Assembly (NCBI GenBank): GCA_020725525.1
Contig: DYEX01000093.1
Span: forward strand, 1-35,510
Length of the DNA: 35,510 nt
Origin: Desulfovirgula sp.
GTDB taxonomy: Bacteria; Bacillota; Desulfotomaculia; Desulfotomaculales; Desulfovirgulaceae
Direction: 5' to 3'
A model generated the notes under the pieces. That model had not been told where the DNA came from, made no database searches, and saw nothing but the letters and a program-made list of their open reading frames with translations. A program made the translations under genes and the position numbers. Within the stretch, counting starts at the first letter, position 1, and every line of letters starts with the position of its first letter. Positions 19,424-29,350 of the stretch are shown one piece after another.

Positions 19424-20831
19424 GATAACCCATGCATGGTTTTCGGGGAGGCCGGCCCATGTATTTGTTCTTCTGTTATTGATGGTGCTTCTGGTTCTCG
19501 CCGGCTGCTGGGATCACCGGGAGGTGGAAGACCTGGGCCTTGTTCTCCTGACCGCCGTGGATGCCGCTCCGGAGGACAGGATCCGCGTGGAAGTACAGAC
19601 CCTGGTTCCCGGAGCACTGGCGGGCGGGGGGGGAGGAGTGGGCGGTATGGGAGGCGGCGGTCGCGGTGGTGGCCGCAAGCCCTACCGCAACTTTGTGGCC
19701 GAGGCCCGGACGGTTTTTAACGCCTTCCGTCAACTGTCCATGGAAGCCCCCCGGCGGCTCTTTTTCGCCCATAATCAGGTGATCATTATTTCCGAGAAAC
19801 TGGCACGGGAGCGGGGGGTCTCCCCGGTGCTGGATTTTTTTGACCGCAACCGTGAGATCCGGCGGGATACCTGGATCCTGGTGGCCAGGGGCGAACTCAA
19901 AGAAATTATAGATGTACCGGGCCATATGGATGTAATCCCGGCACAGCGCATCATAGGGTTGATTAACAACCGGCAACTTTCTTCCCATTTTGCCATCAAC
20001 CGCCTGGGAGATTTTATTGAGATGCTGGAAAGCCCCGGTATTGAGCCCTATACGGCCATTATTGGAATGACGCCTAACAAGGCCATGAGCCGGGTGGGCC
20101 TTCAGCCCGGGACGGTAGGGGTTGAACCATCCCACAACATCAGGCTAACCGGGGCGGCCGTCTTTCGCCGGGACAGGCTGGTGGGCTGGCTGGACGAGCG
20201 CGAAAGCCGGGGGCTGTTGTGGGTGCGGGGTGAAGTGCGGGGCGGGCCAGTCACCTTTTCCCTCCCCGATGCCCGGGACGGAAGGAACATAGCTGTGGAA
20301 ATCCTGCGGGCCGGGCGCGGGGGAGTGAAGCTGGAACCCCGTCTGGCGGGCGGGCAGCTGAGCATGACGGTGAAAATCGACACCCGGGTCAACCTGGTTG
20401 AATCCCAGGCCCTGGGAATAGATTTAACCAACCCTCAGGTCATTTCCCGGCTGGAAAAACAGCTGGCCGCGGCCATCAAACAGGGGATCACGGCCTGCGT
20501 GACCAGACTGCAGGAGGACTATATGGCCGATGCCCTTGGCTTTGGCGAGGCAGTGCACCGCAAGTATCCCCGGGTGTGGAGGCAGATAGAAGGGGAATGG
20601 GAGTATGTTTTTGCCAGCATGCCCGTGACCGTGGAAGTGAAAACCTCCATCAGGCGCACCGGCCTGATCAATAAACCCATGCAACCGTCCAGGAGGTGGG
20701 AAGCGGCTCTCATTTTTTATAACAAGGAGAATGCTTTGAGCTTCCAAAAGGAAGGTGATGTATGTTGGAGATCGTTATGCTCAGCCTGGTCTTTATCATC
20801 ATCATCGCCCTGCAGGTTCCGCCCCTGGTGA
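19407..20831 (+). CDS. gerC: Ger(x)C family germination lipoprotein
   Basis: This is the C subunit of a germinant receptor. A signal sequence (VFVLLLLMVLLVLAGC) carries a lipobox with Cys34 as the predicted lipidated residue, followed by the family opening CWDHREVEDLGLVLLTAVD. Residues 72-90 are an unusual glycine run (GGGGGVGGMGGGGRGGG) where relatives have a short loop. The normal family end is near SIRRTGLI; this frame adds about 50 residues and overlaps the next gene by 70 bases, so the extreme C-terminus deserves caution. The start is GTG 19407, with a G-rich ribosome binding site inside the end of gerA. Confidence 0.88.
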   Translation: MGRECRITHAWFSGRPAHVFVLLLLMVLLVLAGCWDHREVEDLGLVLLTAVDAAPEDRIRVEVQTLVPGALAGGGGGVGGMGGGGRGGGRKPYRNFVAEARTVFNAFRQLSMEAPRRLFFAHNQVIIISEKLARERGVSPVLDFFDRNREIRRDTWILVARGELKEIIDVPGHMDVIPAQRIIGLINNRQLSSHFAINRLGDFIEMLESPGIEPYTAIIGMTPNKAMSRVGLQPGTVGVEPSHNIRLTGAAVFRRDRLVGWLDERESRGLLWVRGEVRGGPVTFSLPDARDGRNIAVEILRAGRGGVKLEPRLAGGQLSMTVKIDTRVNLVESQALGIDLTNPQVISRLEKQLAAAIKQGITACVTRLQEDYMADALGFGEAVHRKYPRVWRQIEGEWEYVFASMPVTVEVKTSIRRTGLINKPMQPSRRWEAALIFYNKENALSFQKEGDVCWRSLCSAWSLSSSSPCRFRPW

Positions 20832-20995
20832 AAAGGAAAATGTGGCGGGAATTGATCTCCTTCGGTGTGCTTTTGTTCCTGAGCATGATCTACAGCTTTG
20901 GCCTGGTACTGGGATTACCACTACCCAATCCGGCCAGGGCCGTGGAGGCCGTTTTCACGCCGCTAACCAGCTTCATGCAAAAGGTGCTCACCTGA
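20762..20995 (+). CDS. Small two-helix membrane protein of the germination operon
   Basis: A 77-residue protein with two predicted membrane helices (about residues 3-22 and 30-52) around a basic turn (PPLVKRKMWRE). No family was recognised. It has its own good ribosome binding site (AAGGAAGGTG) inside the end of gerC and lies where gerB, the receptor permease subunit, is often found, but it is far too short to be GerB. It is the last gene before the operon's terminator. A role in assembling or modulating the receptor is an inference from position only. Confidence 0.7.
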   Translation: MLEIVMLSLVFIIIIALQVPPLVKRKMWRELISFGVLLFLSMIYSFGLVLGLPLPNPARAVEAVFTPLTSFMQKVLT

Positions 20996-21032
20996 AGGAC
21001 AAGCCGCCGGTAACTGGCAGGCAAAGCGCCAC

Positions 21033-21061
21033 TGGACTTTGTGGGATAATGGGGCTATAAT
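21033..21061 (+). promoter_or_regulatory. Candidate promoter for the exchanger gene
   Basis: TGGACT (21033-21038) and consensus TATAAT (21056-21061) are 17 bases apart. Transcripts from here would begin just before the hairpin at 21074-21106, giving a leader with a terminator-like structure. Confidence 0.4.
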
Positions 21062-21073
21062 TTATTCCAGAAT

Positions 21074-21108
21074 AAAGGCCCGTCGTTTAAATGGCGGTGG
21101 GCCTTTTT
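21074..21108 (+). terminator. Terminator of the gerA operon
   Basis: Stem aaaggccc (21074-21081) pairs with gggccttt (21099-21106), with more pairing inside, and a T-run follows. It lies only 18 bases before the next start codon. Confidence 0.75.
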
Positions 21109-21125
21109 ATGTGGAGGGAGTCTCG

Positions 21126-22145
21126 ATGGGTTTTGACCTTGCCCTGTTATTAATCAGTCTGGGAGTTGTTCTGGTCAGCGCCGGTTTTTTTACCAACGGT
21201 GTGGAATGGCTGGGCCGAAAGCTGCATCTGACCGAGGGGGCAGTGGGGAGCATCCTGGCCGCCGTGGGTACGGCCATGCCGGAAACGCTCATTCCCCTGA
21301 TTGCCATCCTTTCAGGCAATGGTGACGTGATGGAAGAGATTGGCATTGGAGCCATTCTGGGAGCGCCCTTCATGCTGGGGACCCTGGCCCTTTTGATCAA
21401 CGGAGGGGCGGTACTGGTTTTTCGCCGCGCGCGGGTGGAAAACTACCCGCGCCTGGAGCCCGATGCGCTGGTGATCCGGCGGGATCTGTTTTTCTTTCTG
21501 GTGGTTTACACCCTGGCCATTGCCGCCGCCTTTTTACCCCGTCCCTTAAAACTGCTCGTAGCCCTGGGGCTGGTTGTTTCCTACGTGTATTTTGTATATC
21601 AAACCATCACCAGGGGACGCACTCTCGGTGAGGAGGAGGAGGAGGGGGAGGTGGAACCCCTGTATCTCGCCAGAAAATTTGCCGATCCACCTCTGGTCCT
21701 GGTGGTGGTGCAGGTGCTGCTGGCCTTTTCAGGGATTCTGGTTGGGGCAAAGTTTTTTGTGCAGGGTGTGGCGGATCTTTCCGCTCTGCTTGGGGTGCCT
21801 GCTCTTGTCTTCTCCCTTCTGGTAGCGCCCCTGGCTACGGAGATGCCCGAAAAATTTAATAGCGTAATCTGGCTTGCCCAGCGCAAAGATACCATGGCCC
21901 TGGGTAATATTACCGGAGCGATGGTTTTTCAGAGCTCCGTTATTCCGGCCATCGGTATCGTCTTAACCCCATGGGTGCTTACGGAAACGGCCTTTTTAAG
22001 CGCGCTTTTAGCGCTGGCTTCTGCCTTGCTGACTTATTTGTTGCTTTTGCGGCGGGGCTTTCTTGATGCGCGTCTTCTGGTCGCTTACGGCGGGGTTTTT
22101 TACGCTGCCTTTGTCATGGCAGTGCTTACCGGGACCGTAGAGTGA
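21126..22145 (+). CDS. Sodium/calcium exchanger family membrane protein
   Basis: This is a CaCA-superfamily cation exchanger with the two characteristic alpha repeats: GAVGSILAAVGTAMPETLIPL in the N-terminal half and LVAPLATEMPEKFNSVIW in the C-terminal half. The conserved acidic residues (E in MPET, E in TEMPE) would bind cations. The halves are joined by a short acidic cytosolic loop (EEEEEGEVE). About ten hydrophobic helices are visible in 339 residues. The frame is open from 21039, but the family starts at MGFDLALLL and GGAGGGAG lies 6 bases before ATG 21126. The ion (Ca2+ or another divalent) is not certain. Confidence 0.88.
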   Translation: MGFDLALLLISLGVVLVSAGFFTNGVEWLGRKLHLTEGAVGSILAAVGTAMPETLIPLIAILSGNGDVMEEIGIGAILGAPFMLGTLALLINGGAVLVFRRARVENYPRLEPDALVIRRDLFFFLVVYTLAIAAAFLPRPLKLLVALGLVVSYVYFVYQTITRGRTLGEEEEEGEVEPLYLARKFADPPLVLVVVQVLLAFSGILVGAKFFVQGVADLSALLGVPALVFSLLVAPLATEMPEKFNSVIWLAQRKDTMALGNITGAMVFQSSVIPAIGIVLTPWVLTETAFLSALLALASALLTYLLLLRRGFLDARLLVAYGGVFYAAFVMAVLTGTVE

Positions 22146-22218
22146 ACTGGCCGCCATCCCCTGAAAGGGGTAGTGGCAGTGGCTGAAGTGGAAATGCTTA
22201 GCAGGACCGAATTGCAGC

Positions 22219-22247
22219 TTGTCACAAAAGAGGCAAAATGATAAACT
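22219..22247 (+). promoter_or_regulatory. Sigma-A promoter for the DUF4321-maf-radC unit
   Basis: TTGTCA (22219-22224) and TAAACT (22242-22247) with a 17-base spacer lie about 40 bases before the DUF4321 gene. No terminator is seen until after mrdA, so it may serve the whole maf-radC-mre stretch. Confidence 0.6.
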
Positions 22248-22288
22248 AGTACAGATAAGTGTTCAATTTTCGCTGCCGGGTGATTGTA

Positions 22289-22546
22289 GTGGCCGCTGTG
22301 TACAAGCCCCAGAGGAATTTGTGGTTGCTGGTCGTTCTTATGCTGGTGGGAGCCCTGGTGGGTGATGCCCTGGGAGGAGCTCTCATTCCTTTTTTGCCCG
22401 TGCTCAAGCCTTTTACTTCTGTGGGCCTGGCTCCGGCCACGCTGGATCTGCATTTTGTCCGGCTGACGTTTGGTTTTACCTTTACCCTGGGACCCCTCAC
22501 GGCGTTGGGTTTACTCCTGGGATATCTTTTATACCGTAAACTCTAA
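22289..22546 (+). CDS. DUF4321-type small membrane protein
   Basis: A small membrane protein (about 85 residues) with two hydrophobic segments (NLWLLVVLMLVGALVGDALGGAL and the C-terminal TLGPLTALGLLLGYLLYRKL). It matches the DUF4321 family that precedes maf in many Clostridia; no function is known. The frame opens at GTG 22259; GTG 22280 and GTG 22289 are later choices, and the last has the best (still weak) GGGTG site and a typical family N-terminus. The gene ends 25 bases before maf. Confidence 0.7.
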   Translation: MAAVYKPQRNLWLLVVLMLVGALVGDALGGALIPFLPVLKPFTSVGLAPATLDLHFVRLTFGFTFTLGPLTALGLLLGYLLYRKL

Positions 22547-22571
22547 CATGGTCACTGATGGAGGTTTGAAA

Positions 22572-23165
22572 GTGTTGCCTGTTTACCTGGCCTCTTCATC
22601 GCCCCGCCGGCGCATGTTGCTGGAACAGCTGGGTTTACCTTTTACCGTAGTGGTGCCCCGGGTCCAGGAAGAGGTGGAAGAAGGGCTGCCCCCCCACCAC
22701 CTGGTCGAGATGCTGGCGTTAAGAAAGGCAAAGGCCGTGGCGCCATCCATTCCCCGGGGGGTGGTGGTGGCGGCAGATACTGTGGTGGTCTGGGAAAGAA
22801 AGATATTGGGTAAGCCGGCTGATGCCCGGGAGGCCGGTGAGATGCTGAGTCTCCTTTCGGGTAATGAACATGAAGTTTTCACCGGCGTGGCGGTGATGGA
22901 AAAACCATCCGGGCGCCGGGTGGTTACCCACGAACGGACCCTGGTGAAATTCAGACCTTTATCTAAAGAAGAAATTGATAAATATGTGGCCACCGGTGAA
23001 CCCCTGGATAAAGCAGGGGCCTATGCTGCCCAGGGGCTGGGGGCAATTTTTATTGCCGGCATCAAGGGTTGTTATTTCAATGTGGTCGGTCTTCCCCTGG
23101 CCCGTTTGGCACTGGTACTGAAGGAATTTGGCGTCGATCCCCTGGAGTATGTTCAAAACAACTGA
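22572..23165 (+). CDS. maf: Maf family nucleoside triphosphate pyrophosphatase
   Basis: Maf hydrolyses non-canonical or pyrimidine NTPs (dTTP/UTP type) to the monophosphate and pyrophosphate and has been linked to septum inhibition. Motifs: LASSSPRRRMLLEQLG at the N-terminus, VVAADTVVVWERKILGKP, and GEPLDKAGAYAAQGLGAIFI. The 197-residue length is normal. A longer frame begins at 22470, but GTG 22572 has GGAGGT 6 bases upstream and starts at the first conserved strand. It lies just ahead of radC and mreB, the standard order. Confidence 0.95.
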   Translation: MLPVYLASSSPRRRMLLEQLGLPFTVVVPRVQEEVEEGLPPHHLVEMLALRKAKAVAPSIPRGVVVAADTVVVWERKILGKPADAREAGEMLSLLSGNEHEVFTGVAVMEKPSGRRVVTHERTLVKFRPLSKEEIDKYVATGEPLDKAGAYAAQGLGAIFIAGIKGCYFNVVGLPLARLALVLKEFGVDPLEYVQNN

Positions 23166-23237
23166 GATTTTCCCCGAAAATTTCCCCGGGAACCCTTTCC
23201 AGTATCTTTTAAATGTGTTTGGAGGCCGCAAGAAGCC

Positions 23238-24985
<1,748 letters not shown>

Positions 24986-25015
24986 TCTGCAACTGTAATC
25001 AGTATGCAAGGATAG

Positions 25016-25864
25016 GTGTTGATCCCGTTGACTTCCGGTAAAAGGCTTTTTTTTCTGGTCATTTTGCTCGTTCTGGTCCTGTATGTTATGCGGGTGACTG
25101 CCTTTGGCCGGGTGGGGGCAACGCCCCTGGAAGGGACCCTGGTGGATACCTTTGCCGCTTTAGAACAGGTAGCCACCCAGCTGGGCTGGGGAGTGAGGGA
25201 TGTTTTCGGTTTTCCCCTTTCCCTGGTAACTGCGGCGCGCCGGGCGAATGAATTGTCGGAACGGGTGGCCCGGCTGGAAGGTGAGCTTGAGCAGGCAAAA
25301 GAATACCGGTTAGAAAACGAAAGACTGAAAAAACTGCTGGATTTTAAAAGCGGCCCTGCTGCTGCATCCGGCCTTGAAGTTACTGCGGCGGCCGTGGTGG
25401 GACGGGATCCGGGTAACTGGTTCAGCACCATTACCATCAATAAGGGCCGGGCCCAGGGTATTAGAGAAAACATGACGGTACTTACCCCCCGGGGTCTCGT
25501 GGGGCGGGTGATCGCCACCACCGACCGTACTGCCACCGTGCTGTTAATTACCGACCCGCGCAGCGCGGTAAGTGCCTTAATACAGGACAGCCGTACGCCG
25601 GGTCTGGTAGAGGGTTCCGCCGGAGGTGCCGGCAGCCTGCACATGATCCATATTCCCAATGACCTGCCCGTGCGACCGGGGCAGGTAGTGGTTACTTCCG
25701 GGACGGGAAGCATTTTCGCAAAGGGTGTGCCCATTGGTGAGATAGCCGATGTAAAAAGGGATCCCACCGGTCTTTTCTTCGAAGCCTCTGTGAGGCCCTT
25801 TGTTGATTTTAACCGGCTGGAGGAAGTGCTTGTAATTACCGGAGTGCGCTCTCCGGTCCCTTAA
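25016..25864 (+). CDS. mreC: Rod shape-determining protein MreC
   Basis: MreC is a bitopic elongasome protein that activates PBP2. It has a short cytosolic start, one membrane helix (RLFFLVILLVLVLYVMRVTAFG), a coiled coil (about 75-107, LSERVARLEGELEQAKEYRLENERLKKLLDF) and the beta-rich extracytoplasmic domain (VVGRDPGNWFSTITINKG, GLVGRVIATTDRTATVLLITD). It is 282 residues from GTG 25016; TTG 25019 is better spaced from AAGGAT and equally possible. mreD begins 5 bases after its stop. Confidence 0.95.
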   Translation: MLIPLTSGKRLFFLVILLVLVLYVMRVTAFGRVGATPLEGTLVDTFAALEQVATQLGWGVRDVFGFPLSLVTAARRANELSERVARLEGELEQAKEYRLENERLKKLLDFKSGPAAASGLEVTAAAVVGRDPGNWFSTITINKGRAQGIRENMTVLTPRGLVGRVIATTDRTATVLLITDPRSAVSALIQDSRTPGLVEGSAGGAGSLHMIHIPNDLPVRPGQVVVTSGTGSIFAKGVPIGEIADVKRDPTGLFFEASVRPFVDFNRLEEVLVITGVRSPVP

Positions 25865-25869
25865 GCCGG

Positions 25870-26412
25870 GTGCGCGTCCCCAAAATGACCGTTCGGGAGG
25901 TTTTTTCTTTGTTGGGCTTGCTGGTCCTGCCCGGGTTTTTGTCGCTGGCCCTGTTGCTGCAGGTAACGGTGGTTGATCTGCTCCGCGTCAAGGGCGTGGT
26001 ACCCGATCTCATTTTTTTGCTGGTAGTTTTTTATTCATTCTGGAGGGGGCAGCGGGAGGGTGCCTTCTGGGGTTTTGTTGCCGGTTTGATGAAGGATTTT
26101 ATCACCGGCAGCTATTTGGGCCTTAACGCCTTGAGCACTGGCGTAGCCGGTTACCTGGTGGGCTGGGCCGAATCCCGCCTGTACAAAGAGAGCAGCCTGG
26201 TGGTCATGGTGATTACTTTTCTGGCCACCCTGGTCAGTCAACTGGTATATTATCTTTTGCTGGTCTACCTGGAGATCAAGGTGCCTTTCGGGGTGGCCCT
26301 GTTCCAGGTAGTCTTTCCCTCAGCCATGTACAATGCGCTTCTGGTCCCGCTGTTTTACCGCAAATTTTACCGCCTTTACCTCAAGGGATGGTTCAGGACT
26401 GGGCAACCCTGA
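25870..26412 (+). CDS. mreD: Rod shape-determining protein MreD
   Basis: A small polytopic membrane protein (180 residues, about five helices) of the elongasome. VVPDLIFLLVVFYSFWRGQREGAFWGFVAGLMKDFITGSYLGLNALS is the family hallmark. Its place between mreC and mrdA confirms the call. The frame starts at GTG 25870, six bases past the mreC stop; ATG 25885 is an alternative. The close spacing suggests translational coupling, as no clear ribosome binding site is present. Confidence 0.92.
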   Translation: MRVPKMTVREVFSLLGLLVLPGFLSLALLLQVTVVDLLRVKGVVPDLIFLLVVFYSFWRGQREGAFWGFVAGLMKDFITGSYLGLNALSTGVAGYLVGWAESRLYKESSLVVMVITFLATLVSQLVYYLLLVYLEIKVPFGVALFQVVFPSAMYNALLVPLFYRKFYRLYLKGWFRTGQP

Positions 26413-26436
26413 TTATTTGTAGGAGAAGGATGCGCC

Positions 26437-28818
26437 GTGGCAACAAACGGGGTAACAAAAAGGCTGGAAAAAAAGTTACAGGTGTTGCTGGGCCTGGTGG
26501 CCGCCGCTTTTGCCGTGTTGTTTGTCCGCCTGGCCTATCTGCAGCTGGTGGAGGCGGACAAATATCAGATGATGGCCCAGCAGAACCACCTGCGCTTGAT
26601 TCCCATCATTGCCCCCCGGGGGGAAATTCTCGACCGCAACGGCGTGCGCATCGTGGGCAACCAGCCGGTTTACACCGTTTCTTTTGCCTACCTGGGTATA
26701 AAAGATACCGACCGGGTGATTGCCAGGCTGGCCCGCATTCTGGAGGGAGAAAAAACCTTTCAGGGAATGAGTGCCGCGGAGATTGAACAGGAGATCCATA
26801 AAAAACTGAACGAACAGAAATTGCGCCTTTATGAACCGGTGCCAGTGGCCGATAAAGTATCCAGTGAGACGGTGAGCCGTATTGAGGAACAGCGGCTGGA
26901 ACTGCCGGGGGTGCTCATCGATGTGCGGCCGGTGCGGCACTATCCCTATGGGGACCTGCTGGTACCCACCCTGGGTTATGTGGGCATCATGGATCAGAAG
27001 GAGCTTGAGGAGAATAAAGATAAGGGTTACAGGCTGGGGGACTCCTGGGGCAAGGACGGCCTGGAAAAATCCTTTGAGTCCTATTTACGGGGCGAGCGGG
27101 GGGCCCGTCAGGTGGAGGTGGACGCCCAGGGGCGGCCGGTACGGGATCTGGGCGTGAAAGAGCCCGTACCGGGAAACAACCTGGTGCTCACCATTGATGC
27201 CCGGCTGCAGCGGGCGGTCCAGGATGCGCTGGCCCGGGGTATCGCCCGGGTGCAAAAGGAGGGTTACAGCCAGGCCAGGGCCGGGGCGGTGGTGGTGCTG
27301 GATGTGCGGACCGGGGAAATACTTGCCCTGGCCAGTCATCCCACCTATGATCCCACCATCTTTACCCGGGATCTCTCCCGGAAGGAATGGAATGCCGCCT
27401 GGGCTAAAATAACCCGGGATCGATCACTGCTCAACCGGGCCCTGGCTTTATATCCTCCCGGCTCCACCTTTAAAATGGTGGTGGCGGCAGCAGCCCTGGA
27501 ACTGGGCAAAATAACTCCCGATTTTGCCATTAATGATTCGGGACGTTACAAATACAAAGTGGACTGGAAACCCGGCGGGCACGGCCGGGTGAATGTGGTG
27601 CGGGCCATTAAGGTATCATGCGACACGTTCTTCTGGACGGTAGGGGTAATGCTCGGCCCCGAGCCTATTGCCCGCTATGCCCGGGAATTCGGCCTGGGCC
27701 AGAAAACGGGGCTGGAATTACCCGGGGAGCATGCCGGTCGCATCCCGGGGCCGGAGCAGAAATACAACCTGTGGAAGCCCCTTCTGGACAGTGTGCAAAA
27801 ACAAATGGACGATATCCGCAAGGAGTACGAGAAGCGCCTGGCCAGTGCGGGCGAGGGGGAAAAGGCAGTCCTGCAGCGGGAAATGAATGCGCGCCTGGCC
27901 CCTTTGCAGGATAGATACAACAAGATCGAGTGGGAGTTGAAATGGCGGGAGTACGATACCCTGGATATGGCCATCGGTCAGGGAAACAACTACTATACGC
28001 CTTTGCAGCTGGCCAATTATGTGGCGGCCATAGCCAACGGCGGTATTCTTTATAAGCCTTACCTGGTGAAAAAAGTGGTCGCTCCCGACGGTCAGACGGT
28101 GGCTGAGTTTTCACCGCAGGAGATCCGCCGGGTCAACGTGTCCGAACGGACACTGGCCATATTACGTCAGGGTATGCACGAGGTCCTTTTACCTCCCGAC
28201 GGTACCGCCGCAGGGGTATTTGCGGGGGTTAAATACAGTGCTGCTGGGAAAACCGGGACTGCCGAGGTCCATGGTCATGACAACCACGCCCTTTTTGTGG
28301 CCTTTGCCCCCTATGAAAAACCGGAGGTGGCCCTGGCTGTGGTGGTAGAATACGGCGGCCACGGGAGCTCCGCTGCCGGTTCGGTTGCCCGGGAAATCCT
28401 GGACGCTTACTTTGACCTGAAAAACGCACCTCCAACTGCAGGCTTATCTGCAGCCGGGGAACAGGCAAAAGAGGGGCAGGCAGCAGGCGCCGTCCGCCGC
28501 GCCGCACCTGCGCCTTCCCCCGGTTCCCAGCCACCCCGGTCTACCGGCGGGTCCGGGAATGTCCGGCCCCGGCGCACAACAGCACCGGCTGACGTTCCCG
28601 GCGCGTCACCCGGAAGACAGGGGCAGGACGGCTCTCCTGGGCCGTCGGCGGGCGGGTCCACACCGGATGCCGGTACCGGGGAAAGCCCGCCGGGTGGTGT
28701 GCAACCGCCGGCTCAAGGGAGCGGGCAGGCTCCGGCAAATGGCGGCGTGCAATCCCCGGCGAACGGTGGTGCTCAGGAACCGCTCGACGACCGGGCCAAC
28801 CACCAGCCCAATGGCTGA
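26437..28818 (+). CDS. mrdA: Penicillin-binding protein 2 (transpeptidase), with insertion and long C-terminal tail
   Basis: This elongation-specific peptidoglycan transpeptidase partners RodA. An N-terminal membrane helix (VLLGLVAAAFAVLFVRLAYLQ) and pedestal domain (IIAPRGEILDRNG) precede the catalytic motifs: S343-TFK346, S394-CD and K605-TG. Two features are unusual. Residues about 440-505 are a highly charged helical insertion (QKQMDDIRKEYEKRLASAG and beyond) inside the transpeptidase domain, just before DTLDMAIGQG. Residues about 662-793 form a Pro/Gly/Ala/Ser-rich, probably disordered extracytoplasmic tail. The start is GTG 26437, with AGGAGAAGG upstream. It is last in the mreBCD-mrdA unit. 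Confidence 0.96.
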   Translation: MATNGVTKRLEKKLQVLLGLVAAAFAVLFVRLAYLQLVEADKYQMMAQQNHLRLIPIIAPRGEILDRNGVRIVGNQPVYTVSFAYLGIKDTDRVIARLARILEGEKTFQGMSAAEIEQEIHKKLNEQKLRLYEPVPVADKVSSETVSRIEEQRLELPGVLIDVRPVRHYPYGDLLVPTLGYVGIMDQKELEENKDKGYRLGDSWGKDGLEKSFESYLRGERGARQVEVDAQGRPVRDLGVKEPVPGNNLVLTIDARLQRAVQDALARGIARVQKEGYSQARAGAVVVLDVRTGEILALASHPTYDPTIFTRDLSRKEWNAAWAKITRDRSLLNRALALYPPGSTFKMVVAAAALELGKITPDFAINDSGRYKYKVDWKPGGHGRVNVVRAIKVSCDTFFWTVGVMLGPEPIARYAREFGLGQKTGLELPGEHAGRIPGPEQKYNLWKPLLDSVQKQMDDIRKEYEKRLASAGEGEKAVLQREMNARLAPLQDRYNKIEWELKWREYDTLDMAIGQGNNYYTPLQLANYVAAIANGGILYKPYLVKKVVAPDGQTVAEFSPQEIRRVNVSERTLAILRQGMHEVLLPPDGTAAGVFAGVKYSAAGKTGTAEVHGHDNHALFVAFAPYEKPEVALAVVVEYGGHGSSAAGSVAREILDAYFDLKNAPPTAGLSAAGEQAKEGQAAGAVRRAAPAPSPGSQPPRSTGGSGNVRPRRTTAPADVPGASPGRQGQDGSPGPSAGGSTPDAGTGESPPGGVQPPAQGSGQAPANGGVQSPANGGAQEPLDDRANHQPNG

Positions 28819-28828
28819 AAGTAAAACA

Positions 28829-28854
28829 ACGCGGGCATCCCGCCCTTTTTTTTT
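28829..28854 (+). terminator. Terminator after mrdA
   Basis: Stem gcggg (28831-28835) and cccgc (28839-28843) with loop cat, followed after two Cs by nine Ts. It separates the mre-mrdA transcript from the min operon. Confidence 0.85.
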
Positions 28855-28913
28855 CGTCTAGCAGGATTTGGTTATACCCTGTAGAATTTAAAAACCACTG
28901 GGGGGATTGCACC

Positions 28914-29318
28914 TTGGTCAGGGAGAAAGGGAATCCACAGCACCGGTGGCCGGCCTCTGCTGATGAACTGATCGATGATAATACGATTTTAATCCAGCGC
29001 ACTTTGCGTTCCGGTCAAAGTGTGCATTATGACGGCAATATCGTGGTTATCGGTGATGTCAATCCGGGGGCGGAGGTGGTGGCCACGGGCAACATCATCG
29101 TCATGGGTACTGTAAGGGGGGTAGTGCACGCCGGCGCCGGTGGAAATGAGAAGGCCATGGTGCTGGCCTTTCGCCTGGAACCCACCCAGCTTCGCATCGC
29201 CGGTCATATTACCCGCCCCCCGGATGAACAGAGCCAAAAGCCCGAACAGCCTGAAGTGGCCCGGATTAAGAATGGGGTAGTAACGATCGAAATTTTTAAT
29301 GGGGAACGCCAGGGATGA
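28914..29318 (+). CDS. minC: MinC C-terminal domain protein (no N-terminal domain)
   Basis: The 134-residue product contains the beta-helical MinC C-terminal domain: TILIQRTLRSGQSVHYDGNIVVIGDVNPGAEVVATGNIIVMGTVRGVVHAGAGG, including the RSGQ motif used for MinD binding. The usual N-terminal FtsZ-inhibitory domain of about 100 residues is absent. Only 95 bases separate this gene from mrdA, and they contain a terminator, so the domain is not simply in another frame. The start is TTG 28914, with GGGGGG about 8 bases upstream. minD and minE follow, so it should act in division-site selection, but by a reduced protein. Confidence 0.85.
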   Translation: MVREKGNPQHRWPASADELIDDNTILIQRTLRSGQSVHYDGNIVVIGDVNPGAEVVATGNIIVMGTVRGVVHAGAGGNEKAMVLAFRLEPTQLRIAGHITRPPDEQSQKPEQPEVARIKNGVVTIEIFNGERQG

Positions 29319-29350
29319 AAATGGGAAACTGCTAAAGAGGAGGCTCTTTT

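Noticed and set aside
22155-22168. Small hairpin cccct-gaa-agggg after the exchanger gene
   Set aside because: A 5-bp stem without a following T-run is not a credible terminator.
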